NCBI RefSeq assembly: GCF_002007605.1
Contig: NZ_CP019799.1
Span: forward strand, 1,426,001-1,490,000
Direction of reading: 5' to 3'
DNA from: Cellvibrio sp. PSBB023
Lineage (GTDB): Bacteria; Pseudomonadota; Gammaproteobacteria; Pseudomonadales; Cellvibrionaceae
Length of the DNA stretch: 64,000 nucleotides
Positions 19,625 through 29,900 of the stretch are shown here, in pieces (position 1 is the first letter of the stretch; every line of letters begins with the position of its first letter). The position numbers were made by a program, and so were the translations under genes. A model generated the notes under the pieces. It was not told where the DNA came from, did no database searches, and worked only from the letters and a program-made list of their open reading frames with translations.

Positions 19625-20146
19625 TTAAACTTTTTCAGGAGAGTCAAGGCTGCCGAACAACGTCATCCACCATTGGCTAACCTGTTCGTAGGCTGATCGC
19701 GCCCACTCTTCACACGCCAGAAAATGGGGAATCAATAGCGCCTCATGCCACCATTCATCTTGATTGACCGGCAAAAAAGCCGGCAACAGAATAAGCAGGG
19801 CCATCACCACAATAAATGCCCGGGCAACACCAAAAACCATACCCAGTAGTCGATCTGTGCCCGATAATCCGGTCGCTCGCACCAATGCACCAATCAGGTA
19901 GCTAGCCATAGCCCCCAGCAATAAAGTTGCAACAAAAAGCACGGCATAGGCAGTCATCAGACGCACAGAGGGCGTTTCAATTTGATTAGCCAAAAGATAT
20001 TCGAACTGGCCGCCAAACATTTTGGCAACCAACACAGCAGCAACCCAAATAACCAATGACAGGGCTTCACGTACAAACCCACGGATCAGGCCTATCAAAC
20101 AGGAGAGCGAGAATATAGCGATAATGGCCCAATCAGCCCAATTCAT
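19625..20146 (-). CDS. cvpA: CvpA family membrane protein
   Basis: CvpA is a four-helix inner-membrane protein named for colicin V production in E. coli. Its biochemical role is unknown, and it has been linked to bile/envelope stress. I chose MNWADWAIIAIFSLSC as the start because it matches the family N-terminus and has a G-rich stretch upstream. The frame six codons longer lacks a ribosome-binding site. Four hydrophobic helices span about residues 4-130, with GLIRGFVREALSL as the conserved loop. It sits just upstream of purF as in most gammaproteobacteria. Confidence 0.92.
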   Translation of the reverse strand: MNWADWAIIAIFSLSCLIGLIRGFVREALSLVIWVAAVLVAKMFGGQFEYLLANQIETPSVRLMTAYAVLFVATLLLGAMASYLIGALVRATGLSGTDRLLGMVFGVARAFIVVMALLILLPAFLPVNQDEWWHEALLIPHFLACEEWARSAYEQVSQWWMTLFGSLDSPEKV

Positions 20147-20223
20147 AGACCCGCCCGCTCCCATATCAGCAATGAGTGGTTTACAGAGGCGCGCATTCTA
20201 ACAGAGGTCGACTGCTGATTGCT

Positions 20224-20823
20224 TTAGGGTTTAAAGGGTAAAACGAGAGAATTAACTTTCAGACGACTATCCAACTGGGTTTTAACCGACATGGCTTCAG
20301 CTTTACTTTGCTTTGGCCCAATAAAAACGCGATAGATGGTGTTGTTAGCCAGCGGAACCACCCTGACATAGGCCCTATGCCCTTCCGCTTGCAGTTGATC
20401 GCGCAATTTATTGGCTCCTTCTTGCGCGCTCAGGCTGGCAACTTGAATCACCCAACCTTCAGGCAACATTGAGTCATTGGATGCCGTAGACATCGCCGAG
20501 CTGGATGTAACGACAACCGCTGAGGAACTGGGCGTACTGGCTACCACTGCCTTTTCGTCATCCAGATTCTTATCGTCAGCAGGAGCAATGTCTTCCGAAT
20601 CGGCAGGGACAAACATGGTTTCAGGTGCAGGTGCAGGCTCTATGCCCTCGGGCTGCTCTGGCTCATTGAAGTCAACCGCCGTAATGCTGGGGCGCCCGGG
20701 AATATGCGACCCAGTATCAACCTGATATTGCTGACGATCCTTGAAGAAGCTGGGCAAGAACAACACAGCAACCGCAGTCAATACTGCTGCGCCTATCAAA
20801 CGGTGTTTTACTGATTCTCTCAC
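20224..20823 (-). CDS. dedD: SPOR domain protein, DedD type
   Basis: This is a single-pass inner-membrane protein whose periplasmic SPOR domain binds denuded septal peptidoglycan during division. The 199 residues show a short cytoplasmic N-terminus, one helix (about 9-24, LIGAAVLTAVAVLFLP), an acidic Pro/Ser-rich linker (about 40-120) and a C-terminal SPOR domain starting GWVIQVASLSAQEGA and ending SRLKVNSLVLPFKP. The location between folC and cvpA is the DedD position. DedD is the best call, but other SPOR proteins share the same architecture. Confidence 0.88.
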   Translation of the reverse strand: MRESVKHRLIGAAVLTAVAVLFLPSFFKDRQQYQVDTGSHIPGRPSITAVDFNEPEQPEGIEPAPAPETMFVPADSEDIAPADDKNLDDEKAVVASTPSSSAVVVTSSSAMSTASNDSMLPEGWVIQVASLSAQEGANKLRDQLQAEGHRAYVRVVPLANNTIYRVFIGPKQSKAEAMSVKTQLDSRLKVNSLVLPFKP

Positions 20824-20857
20824 CTAAAACCCCTGCCTAAAAAGTTAATCCACCCGC

Positions 20858-22141
20858 TTAAAACGAGTAGTCAATGGCTTGCAGACCTGCTGCAACTGTG
20901 TGAAAAGAGCCGAACACCAGAATGATATCACCTGGATTTGAAGCGCCGTGTGCCGCACTCAAACAATCGGCCACGCTGCCTTTGGATACAGCAGAACACC
21001 CCATCTCTGCCAACGTTTGCTGTAGCTCATCAACCGTTGCAGCACGCGAAATGAATGAGAGATCGGCAAGGTACCAGCTTGTCACCACCGCTTTTAGATT
21101 CACAAGACTTTCCACGCGATCCTTATCTGACATCATGGCGACCACGGCATGAATCGGCCTAGGCAATAGTTGGGACTGTTGCAATCGCGACAACAAATAG
21201 GCCGTAGCAGCGGGGTTGTGCGCAACATCCAGAATCACTTCTCGATCACGCCATGTGCATTGCTGAAAACGACCGGGTACACGCAAACCAGACAAACACT
21301 CAAAAGCACGAATTGCCGTTAGATCAAGCCCCAATAAGACAGCAACCTGCAAGGCAGCGGCCATGCTTGGCAAGGGCAACTGCGGTATAGGCTGATCGAC
21401 AAACTCATAACCCTTAGACCACCAAGCCCAAGTATGTTGCGCAGAGGCGGTATAGCCAAAGTCATGGTTCAGCGAATAGAGGACCGCCCCCAACTGGCTT
21501 GCACTGGCGGCAATAGAGTTTGGTGGGGAAGGATCTGCACAAATAACAGGCTTTCCAGCGCGCATAATTCCAGCTTTTTCAACACCGATGACTTCGCGGT
21601 TGTCTCCCAGCCAATCTGTATGATCTAACGCAATACTGGTAATTACCGCGATATCTGCATCAATAATGTTGATGGCATCCAAACGACCACCGAGTCCGAC
21701 TTCAAGCACCATAGCAGTCACGTTGCGGCGACGGAAAACACCCAGGGCAGCGAGAGTGCTGTATTCAAAATAAGTCAAACTGATAGGCGATGAAGCCAAC
21801 TCATCTACCAACTGGCAAGCTGAATATATTGCATTGAAGGCAGTACAAATTTCATCGTCAGCAACAACTTCGCCATCAACCACAATGCGTTCGTTGTAAC
21901 GAATAAGATGAGGAGAGGTGTAGACACCTACAGAGAATCCTGCCGCACCAAGCAATGCAGCAGTAGCGGCCACACAAGAGCCTTTGCCATTAGTGCCGGC
22001 GACAGTCACTACTGTCGCAGTAGGGTTCAGCAGGGACATACGTTTGGCCACTGTAGCTATGCGCTCGAGGCCAAGGTCTATCTCACGTGGATGGTTTTGC
22101 TCCAGCCACGCGAGCCACACAGGAAGCGACGTTGATTGCAT
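20858..22141 (-). CDS. folC: dihydrofolate synthase / folylpolyglutamate synthase
   Basis: FolC adds glutamate to dihydropteroate and extends the polyglutamate tail of folates, using ATP. The 427-residue Mur-ligase-type protein has the P-loop GTNGKGS near residue 49 and, further on, the conserved YTSPHLIRYNERI and LDVAHNP of the C-terminal domain. It lies 24 bases after accD and ahead of dedD in a head-to-tail minus-strand cluster. Confidence 0.95.
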   Translation of the reverse strand: MQSTSLPVWLAWLEQNHPREIDLGLERIATVAKRMSLLNPTATVVTVAGTNGKGSCVAATAALLGAAGFSVGVYTSPHLIRYNERIVVDGEVVADDEICTAFNAIYSACQLVDELASSPISLTYFEYSTLAALGVFRRRNVTAMVLEVGLGGRLDAINIIDADIAVITSIALDHTDWLGDNREVIGVEKAGIMRAGKPVICADPSPPNSIAASASQLGAVLYSLNHDFGYTASAQHTWAWWSKGYEFVDQPIPQLPLPSMAAALQVAVLLGLDLTAIRAFECLSGLRVPGRFQQCTWRDREVILDVAHNPAATAYLLSRLQQSQLLPRPIHAVVAMMSDKDRVESLVNLKAVVTSWYLADLSFISRAATVDELQQTLAEMGCSAVSKGSVADCLSAAHGASNPGDIILVFGSFHTVAAGLQAIDYSF

Positions 22142-22165
22142 GAATTAACTGTTCGCTGAAAAAGC

Positions 22166-23026
22166 TTAAACTGCAGCTTTACGAGTGAATTTTGCTAAAA
22201 GTGATGCCAACTTATCACGCATATCGCGACGATGAATAATCATGTCAATCGCACCATGCTCCAATAAGAACTCGGCACGCTGGAAACCTTTAGGCAATTT
22301 TTGACGAATGGTTTGTTCAATAATACTCGGGCCTGCAAAACCTGCACGAGAGCCCGGCTCGCAAATATTCAAATCACCCAACAACGCCAAGCTGGCAGAA
22401 ACACCACCATATACCGGGTCGGTCATTACTGAAATATAAGGCGTGCCCTGCATTTTTAAACGCTCAATAACCGCACTGGTTTTGGCCATTTGCATCAGGG
22501 AAATCAGTGCTTCTTGCATACGTGCACCGCCCGTTGCAGAGAAACAAATGAACGGAATATTTTCTTTTAATGCGATAGTGGCTGCACGAGTAAAACGTTC
22601 ACCCACCACATAGCCCATGGATCCACCATGGAAAGCAAATTCAAAGGCCACAGCTACAACTGGCATACCTTTCAGCTCACCGCGCATGGCAACCAAGGCG
22701 TCTTTTTCACCGGTTTCTTTTTGCGCTGCGGTTAAGCGGTCTTTGTATTTTTTAACATCTTTAAATTTCAAGCGATCTACTGGTTCCACATCGATTGCCA
22801 ATTCCTGGCGATTCTGTGGATCCAAAAACATATTCAATCGTGCACGTGCGCCAACACGCATGTGATGATCGCATTTAGGGCAAACATCGAGTGTTTTTTC
22901 CATCTCTGGCTTATATAAAACTGCATCGCACTTAACGCACTTCTCCCACAGCCCCTCTGGAACTTTTGTGCTACGTTTGGTATCGGTGCGGGAAATACTG
23001 GGGATAATTTTATCTAACCAACTCAT
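22166..23026 (-). CDS. accD: acetyl-CoA carboxylase carboxyltransferase subunit beta
   Basis: AccD with AccA forms the carboxyltransferase that makes malonyl-CoA for fatty acid synthesis. The 286 residues begin with a four-cysteine zinc ribbon (CVKCD and CPKCDHH, about residues 31-53), followed by the crotonase-like carboxyltransferase domain with [19 protein letters not shown] and PVYGGVSAS. It lies between trpA and folC, a conserved pseudomonad and enteric arrangement. Confidence 0.97.
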   Translation of the reverse strand: MSWLDKIIPSISRTDTKRSTKVPEGLWEKCVKCDAVLYKPEMEKTLDVCPKCDHHMRVGARARLNMFLDPQNRQELAIDVEPVDRLKFKDVKKYKDRLTAAQKETGEKDALVAMRGELKGMPVVAVAFEFAFHGGSMGYVVGERFTRAATIALKENIPFICFSATGGARMQEALISLMQMAKTSAVIERLKMQGTPYISVMTDPVYGGVSASLALLGDLNICEPGSRAGFAGPSIIEQTIRQKLPKGFQRAEFLLEHGAIDMIIHRRDMRDKLASLLAKFTRKAAV

Positions 23027-23116
23027 GGTTGTTTCTCTGTACTCGATGTAGATGAAATTAATCGGGCAGGTTCAAGCGATCAACCAACCCGACTCTTTAG
23101 GAATAGAACAAGTAAC

Positions 23117-23926
23117 TTAAAGACTATCTATCGCAACGCGAATACTGCCAATAATATCGCCAACAGCACGGGCAATTTCCTCGGAGTCTTTCCCTGCCAT
23201 ACTGCCCATTTTATCAACCAATACACTACCGACAACAACACCATCAGCCAGTGCGGCAACGGCTTTCGCTGTTTCCGGGTCTTTAATGCCAAAACCAACA
23301 CATACTGGCAGGTCAGTTAATTTACCAAATTCGGCCAACTTGCTCTTCACCGAGTCAACATCCAGGTGTCCGGCGCCGGTAACGCCTTTGAGCGAAACAT
23401 AGTAAAGAAAACCGGTGGCGTAGGCGGCAATTTTCTGCGCACGCTCCACGGTTGTGGTGGGAGCCAGCAAGAAAATATTATCCAAGCCTTCGGCATCCAA
23501 ATACACTTTGAGCTGCACCACTTCTTCGGGCGGAAGATCAACAGTCAACAAACCATCAACACCCGCATCAGCCGCTGCCTTGGCAAACGCCGCATAACCA
23601 AAGCGCTCAACAGGGTTGGCGTATCCCATCAACACAATTGGTGTGGTTGTATTGGTAGCGCGAAACTGCTTAACCAACTCGAGGGTTCCCTTGAGGCTAA
23701 TATGATACTCAAGTGCACGCTCATGCCCTTTTTGAATCACAGGCCCCTCAGCCATAGGATCCGAAAAAGGAACCCCAAGCTCAATAACATCAACGCCCTG
23801 CTCCACTAAGGCGTGCATGGTTGGCAGCGTGGCTTCCGGGTGTGGATCACCATTCACTATATAAGCGACAAGAATTTTTTTACCTGCGCTTTTGGCTTGC
23901 ATCAACTGTTGGGAAATACGACTCAT
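23117..23926 (-). CDS. trpA: tryptophan synthase alpha subunit
   Basis: TrpA cleaves indole-3-glycerol phosphate to indole, which is channelled to TrpB. I take ATG at 23926 (MSRISQQ) as the start, with AGGAA six bases upstream, giving 269 residues. A TTG two codons earlier is the alternative. This TIM barrel carries catalytic Glu49 in IELGVPFSDP. The second catalytic acid, Asp60 in the Salmonella enzyme, is Glu60 here (PMAEGP). Known family signatures allow D or E at that site, so the enzyme is probably active. It lies 64 bases downstream of trpB. Confidence 0.96.
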   Translation of the reverse strand: MSRISQQLMQAKSAGKKILVAYIVNGDPHPEATLPTMHALVEQGVDVIELGVPFSDPMAEGPVIQKGHERALEYHISLKGTLELVKQFRATNTTTPIVLMGYANPVERFGYAAFAKAAADAGVDGLLTVDLPPEEVVQLKVYLDAEGLDNIFLLAPTTTVERAQKIAAYATGFLYYVSLKGVTGAGHLDVDSVKSKLAEFGKLTDLPVCVGFGIKDPETAKAVAALADGVVVGSVLVDKMGSMAGKDSEEIARAVGDIIGSIRVAIDSL

Positions 23927-23990
23927 CGACAATTCCTGATTTTTCCTGCCGTTATGGCAGCGCTATAAACTATTTTTTGTGCCCACTGAC

Positions 23991-25217
23991 TTAAACGGTA
24001 ATCCCATCCAAACCGGCAACAGTCAAAATATCCTTATCACCGCGACCGGAAAGGTTGGCGATAATGATTTGGTCTTTGCTCATGGTTGGTGCTAATTTTT
24101 CAACATAAGCCAAGGCGTGACTGGATTCCAGCGCAGGCATAATGCCTTCTGTTTTGGTTACTTTACGGAATGCAGCAAGTGCTTCATCGTCATTAATGGC
24201 CACGTAATTTACACGACCAATATCTTTTAACCAGGAGTGCTCCGGACCAACACCGGGGTAATCCAATCCGGCTGAAACAGAGTGAGTCTCGATGATTTGA
24301 CCGTTTTCATCTTCCATCAGATAAGTACGGTTGCCATGGAGCACACCGGGAATACCTTTATTCAGCGGCGCAGCATGTTTTCCGGTTTCTATACCCAAAC
24401 CACCGGCTTCTACACCGTACATTTTGACTGAGTCGTCGCTCAGGAACGGATGGAACAAACCAATCGCATTTGAACCACCGCCAACACAGGCCACCAACGC
24501 ATCCGGTAATTTTCCTGCCTGAGCCAATGACTGGCGACGCGCTTCACGACCAATAATAGACTGGAAATCGCGCACCAATTGAGGGTAAGGATGGGGACCT
24601 GCAACGGTTCCGATAATGTAGAAGGTATCGTCCACATTGGTGGCCCAGTCGCGCATGGCTTCGTTCATCGCATCCTTGAGAGTGCGAGAACCCGATGTGA
24701 CCGGAAATACTTCCGCGCCCAATAATTTCATGCGATAGACATTGAGCGCCTGACGCTTAACATCTTCAGCGCCCATATAAACACGGCATTTCAAGCCCAG
24801 ACGCGCAGCCACAGTGGCAGTTGCAACACCATGCTGGCCCGCACCGGTTTCAGCAATTACGCGCGACTTACCAGTGAATTTAGCCAGCAGCGCCTGACCG
24901 ATCGTATTGTTTACCTTATGGGCACCTGTGTGATTCAGGTCTTCGCGTTTGAGATAAATCTGGGCTCCACCTAACTCACGTGTCCACCGCTCAGCCAAAT
25001 AGAGTGGTGACGGGCGGCCAACATAGTGAGCCATGTCTTTATCAAACTCTGCCTGGAAACCTGGATCATCCTTCAAACGCATGTAAATTGATTCAAGTTC
25101 ATCAAGGGCGTAAATCAGCGTTTCGGAAACAAAGCGGCCACCGTATGGACCAAAATGACCTTCCGCATTGGGAAATGCACTGTAATCAATAACAGAATTC
25201 TGCTCAGTGTTACTCAC
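23991..25217 (-). CDS. trpB: tryptophan synthase beta subunit
   Basis: TrpB is a PLP enzyme that condenses indole with serine to give tryptophan. The 408 residues contain the PLP lysine motif [14 protein letters not shown] (Lys about 98), [10 protein letters not shown] with the catalytic glutamate, the phosphate cup [10 protein letters not shown] and the C-terminal SGRGDKD. It follows trpF by about 40 bases and precedes trpA, so trpFBA forms one unit away from trpE/G/D/C, as in pseudomonads. Confidence 0.97.
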   Translation of the reverse strand: MSNTEQNSVIDYSAFPNAEGHFGPYGGRFVSETLIYALDELESIYMRLKDDPGFQAEFDKDMAHYVGRPSPLYLAERWTRELGGAQIYLKREDLNHTGAHKVNNTIGQALLAKFTGKSRVIAETGAGQHGVATATVAARLGLKCRVYMGAEDVKRQALNVYRMKLLGAEVFPVTSGSRTLKDAMNEAMRDWATNVDDTFYIIGTVAGPHPYPQLVRDFQSIIGREARRQSLAQAGKLPDALVACVGGGSNAIGLFHPFLSDDSVKMYGVEAGGLGIETGKHAAPLNKGIPGVLHGNRTYLMEDENGQIIETHSVSAGLDYPGVGPEHSWLKDIGRVNYVAINDDEALAAFRKVTKTEGIMPALESSHALAYVEKLAPTMSKDQIIIANLSGRGDKDILTVAGLDGITV

Positions 25218-25259
25218 TGTTTAATCACCTGTAAGAAGTCGACATTGTTGTAACAGATT

Positions 25260-25886
25260 TCAAGCTGTACAGCGTCGCGCGTTATTAATAAAAGCCGTTA
25301 GTTTGCTGTGATCTTTTTTCCCGGGAGCGGATTCTACACCACCACTCACATCAACCCCATAGACACGAGTTGCAGCAATCGCTTGGGCAACATTGTCCGG
25401 TGTCAGACCACCTGCCAACACCAAGGGTGTGGAGGTTTTCTGCGGGACTCGCGCCCAATCAAAGGTTTCGCCTGTTCCCCCTGGCACACCGGGACGGTAA
25501 GCGTCTAGCAGGATTCCCGAAGCGCTGGCATAAGCCGCGATAGTGGCATTAACATCCAGCTCGGGACGCATACGAATCGCCTTCATGTAAGGGCGCTGGA
25601 ATGATTCGCAATAATCCACTGCTTCATCACCGTGAAATTGCAGTAACTGCAATGGCACCTGAGTCAATACGCTACGCACAAACTCTGGATCAGCATCCAC
25701 AAACAAGCCAGTCACCGAGACAAAGGGGCCTACGGCCAAAGCAATGCTTCGCGCGTGTTCAATACTGACCGCACGGGGACTGGCCGCATAAAAAACCAAT
25801 CCAAGCGCATCCGCTCCCGCATTGACGGTTGCAACAGCATCATCAACGCTGGTGATACCGCAAATCTTAATACGCACGCACGACAA
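25260..25886 (-). CDS. trpF: phosphoribosylanthranilate isomerase
   Basis: TrpF isomerises phosphoribosylanthranilate to CdRP, the third step of tryptophan synthesis. It is a TIM barrel with catalytic Cys in VRIKICGIT and catalytic Asp in LLDAYRPGVPGGTGETFDW, ending with the phosphate-binding VSGGVESAPGKKD. The start is uncertain. A TTG at 25886 (MSCVRIK) has GGAG nine bases upstream and gives 208 residues, which I prefer. A TTG at 25901 gives 213 residues but would include that GGAG. No ATG fits. Confidence 0.93.
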   Translation of the reverse strand: MSCVRIKICGITSVDDAVATVNAGADALGLVFYAASPRAVSIEHARSIALAVGPFVSVTGLFVDADPEFVRSVLTQVPLQLLQFHGDEAVDYCESFQRPYMKAIRMRPELDVNATIAAYASASGILLDAYRPGVPGGTGETFDWARVPQKTSTPLVLAGGLTPDNVAQAIAATRVYGVDVSGGVESAPGKKDHSKLTAFINNARRCTA

Positions 25887-26006
25887 GGGTGGCTGCTCCA
25901 ATAAGCGAAAAACACAAAGGGCAATAACGGACGCCCGGGAGACAAAAAATAAGGCGGCGATAATAACAGAATTTACCCATTATGAGCGCAAAAACACTGG
26001 AACAGG

Positions 26007-26906
26007 CTAATCCCGGCCAGCGAAACCACCAAGCGGCTCAGGAAAATATAAAGGCCCCGGCGATGCCTTGGGCAATTCAAAAGCGGCAGGATATTCAACA
26101 CCAACCAAATACAAACCAAAAGGCTTGGCCGTCACACCACCAGCACTGCGGTCACGCGCAGCCAGCACATCGGCAACCCATTCGGGAGGCTTATCGCCCG
26201 CCCCTACCGCCATGAGCACACCGACAATATTGCGTACCATGTGATGCAAAAATGCATTCGCCTGCACCTCAAGAACAATCAGGTCACCACGCCGTGCAAT
26301 ATGCAAATACTCTATTCGTCGCACAGGGCTTTTCGCCTGACACTGGGTTGCACGAAACGATGTAAAGTCGTGCCGACCAACCAAATAGGCTGCTGCGGCA
26401 CGCATCAACTCAACGGTCAAAGGACGCGACGACCAAGTGATCTGATCATGTAGCAACCCCGATGGGGTTCGCGCATCAGTTAGTAGGTACCTATAGGTGC
26501 GATTATGCGCACTAAAGCGGGCATGAAATTGCGGCACCACTTCTTTAACCCAACGCACGCTAACCGAGTCCGGCAAGTGTGGACGCGTACCACGCAGCCA
26601 TGCTTTCTCTGGTCGAACGGCCAGGGTATCAAAGTGAATAACTTGATTCGTAGCATGCACTCCGGCATCCGTCCTGCCTGCACACACCAAGGAAATTGGT
26701 TCATCGGCAATACGCGAGAGCGCCTTTTCCAGGGCTTGCTGTACTGTTTTCACCCCGTTAGGCTGAACCTGAAACCCATGATAATCCGTTCCTTTATATT
26801 CAATCCCCAGCGCAATCCGGTGCATTCCCTCAGGCCACAGGGTATCTGCAACAACTTCACCGCTACGTGTATAGGGTTTTGAATCGGGTACGTAGTTATC
26901 GCTCAT
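26007..26906 (-). CDS. truA: tRNA pseudouridine(38-40) synthase
   Basis: TruA converts uridines 38, 39 and 40 of tRNA anticodon stem-loops to pseudouridine. The catalytic aspartate is in CAGRTDAGVHATNQV, and HHMVRNIVGVL lies in the second half. At 299 residues it is longer than the E. coli enzyme (270). The extra 25 or so residues are an N-terminal extension before MHRIALGIEYKGTDYHG, which pseudomonad TruA proteins also have. The gene lies between fimV and trpF, and has a terminator-like hairpin separating it from upstream fimV. Confidence 0.95.
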   Translation of the reverse strand: MSDNYVPDSKPYTRSGEVVADTLWPEGMHRIALGIEYKGTDYHGFQVQPNGVKTVQQALEKALSRIADEPISLVCAGRTDAGVHATNQVIHFDTLAVRPEKAWLRGTRPHLPDSVSVRWVKEVVPQFHARFSAHNRTYRYLLTDARTPSGLLHDQITWSSRPLTVELMRAAAAYLVGRHDFTSFRATQCQAKSPVRRIEYLHIARRGDLIVLEVQANAFLHHMVRNIVGVLMAVGAGDKPPEWVADVLAARDRSAGGVTAKPFGLYLVGVEYPAAFELPKASPGPLYFPEPLGGFAGRD

Positions 26907-26953
26907 AAAACACCAGTATCAAAAACATCCAAGCCAACCAGATGCTGAAAATA

Positions 26954-26985
26954 AAAAAGCCTTGCAGGTTAATGCAAGGCTTTTT
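26954..26985 (-). terminator. terminator between fimV and truA
   Basis: A perfect 13-bp stem (AAAAAGCCTTGCA and complement), a six-base loop and a T run on the minus strand lie just after the fimV stop. It ends the fimV message. Confidence 0.88.
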
Positions 26986-26999
26986 AAACAACGGAAAAA

Positions 27000-29900
27000 T
27001 TACACTATGCGACCGAGCAACTCATTGGCTTCATTACGCTGCTCTTCGCTACCTTCATTGACAACCTCAGACAGAATATCTTTTGCGCCTTCGGTATCAC
27101 CCATATCGATATAAGCGCGCGCCAAATCCAGCTTGGTTGCCGCCTCATCAGCATCAGCGAGAAAATCAAGCTCAGAATCCATTTCTTCATCAGACAAATC
27201 AGCCAGCGTGGATTCATCGCTGGAATAGGCATCGATATTTAACTCATCCGATTCTGTATTGAAATCAGACAGGGCTTCGGCAAACAAATCCTCATCTTGA
27301 TCCTCACCCAAAGGCTGCTCAAACTCAGGCGTAGACTGCAATGACTGCGGCTCTTCCAGTGTTTCAGCAAATGCCTGCAGGTCATCAAGATTATTGAGCG
27401 CGGATGGAATTTCATCGTGCAACTCAAGATCAATCACCTCCTCTGAGCCTGCGTGAAGTTCATAGGTGAAAGACTGCTCATCCAGCGCCGCCAGCTCTTC
27501 ATTCAAGGAGTCAAAATCCAATGAACTTTCCGGAAGCTCGAATTCGGCATCATCAAGATCAATAGATGCGCCCGATACTTCAGTGGACAGCTCAGACTCA
27601 GTAGTATCCAGTAAGCCAGCATCAAACCTGACGTCATCGCCCTTATCAAGATCATCCGTCAACACCAACTTGGTTGAACCCAAATCTTCCGCCATAAGCC
27701 CAAAATCTGCATCAGTGTGCAGGGGGAATACATCATCATCGAGATCAACACCCGGAGCTGCTTCGTCTTTCGCTATTTCAGCGGCAGCAAAATCAGCTAT
27801 GGCAGGCTCATCATCAAAGTCGACGTCCAGGCTTTCCATTTCATGATCCAATGCAGCCAGATCCACGTCATCAACATTCATGTCAAGGTTGAAATCATCA
27901 GCAACCACTTCCAATGACTCTGGCACTTCTGTTTCTGGCAAAGAATCCGCTAAATTGAGGTCATCTTCAAAATCAAAGCTGAAGTCCTCGTCAATATCCA
28001 ATGCTTTTGGCTCGACAGGCGCATCAGCTGTTGTACTTGCCAATTGATCCAACGCTAATGAAAGTTCGGATGCATCATCTGACTCAGTTTGCAGATTGGT
28101 TTCATCTTCTGTCAGATCAAAATCAAATGCCGACACTTCATTTGCAGTACCTGCTGTCTCCGCAGGTTCAAGTGATGCAATAGTTGCCTCGTCATCATCC
28201 AGATCCAAATCGAAATCAAAGTTGAACTCATCCTCGGCAATTGATTCGGCAGCAACATTCTGTTCACTGCCTGACGGTGCATGCAAGTCATCCAGATCAA
28301 GGCCATCCAGCTCCAGATTATCCAACGAAAAGTCGGTATTAAAATCATTGTCGGCAACCGCCGCATCTGTCGCTGCCCCTGCAAAATCACCCGCACTGGA
28401 AATAGTTTCGCGCAGTTCAGATGCACGAGAAAGCAGCGCGGCACCTGCGATAGGCAACAGCACCGAGTAATGCTTATCAAAAGCGGGCGCATTTTGCTGT
28501 TGCGCATAAACCTCCAGCAATTTCATGCGGATATCGGCTGATTGCGGATCTTTCTCCAGCGCGTTAAGCAGCATTTCCTCTGCTTGATCCAACTTTCCAT
28601 AAGCGATGTAAATATCAGCTTCACCCACTACATCGCCCGTTTCAGCAACAGCAGTTGTTTCAGCTTCTTCCTCAAACAATGAAGAAGTATCAGCCAATTC
28701 GCCGATGTCATCCTCATTTTGCAAAGTCAGATCTTCTGGCTCACCCACAGAATCATCCAACGCAAAAACATCATCTTCTTCAATTTGTTCTTCTTCAGCC
28801 TGCTTGCGGCGACGGTATGCATAGGCTGCCGCTCCCGCACCAAAAACACCCAAGGCAGCCAATGCCAACCACAGTGGATTCTCTTTCAGGGAATCAACAA
28901 TGCCTGGCTCTGGCACAGGTTGTTGTACAACAGGTTTAGGTTTCGGGGGCGCTGGCTGCGGTGGAGCAACCGCCGCTACACTGGATGCAGCCGAAGATAC
29001 GGCAGCAACCTCTGCAGGCGCAGCAGATTGCACTGACGCCGCTTCTGCTGGCGCAACCTCTTGCCCGGCAGCTACTTGAAGCGCACGCAATTTCTCATTA
29101 CTTACCGCAACAAGGCGCTCCATTGTTTCGATTTGAGCTTCAAGATCTTTTACCCGAGCACCCAGCTCGGTATTTTCAGACTTGGTTTTATCCAACTCTT
29201 CCAGAGTAGCTGCCAACTCACCTTCAAGTGCGCGCCCGGAACCATCGTTGGCACCACTGCCTTGACCCGAAGTATTTGTACCTGCGGAAGGTGCAGCCAG
29301 CTTAACCCGACCGCTAATTTCTGTAGATTCTGTACGCGCGGTATTTGAACGACGCGAAGCATTTAGCTGTGCACCGTAATTTGAATCGCCAGTTGCCTGG
29401 GCAAATTGACTCACAGCATCCGCTTTAGGAAGTGACGTCATATCGCTGGCATCAGGAATACGCAACACCTGGCCACGGCGCAACTTGTTGATGTCGCCAT
29501 TGATAAAGGCATCGGGATTGGCACGATACAGCGCCATCATACTTTGATGTACAGAAACGCTCGAATTGGGACGAGCACGCAGTGCAATCTCCCACAGAGT
29601 ATCGTTTGCACGCACTTCGTATTGATCGCCACTTAAGGAAGGTTTTGCTGAAGGACGTGATGGGGATGCACCAGAGGAAGAGCTTGATGGCCGTGGCACC
29701 GCGGTTGGAGCTGGTTGATAGCGCGGCGATGCTGTCGCCGCAGGCGTATTCACAGACGCTGGTTTGGCATCCTCTTCGAATGTAGGCAAATCCATCAACA
29801 AGGTGTATTCGCGCAAGAGGCGACCTGCAGTCCAGCGCGCCTCAATGAGGAAATTCAGATAGGGCTCACGCACCGGATTGCGCGAGCGAATAATGACTTT

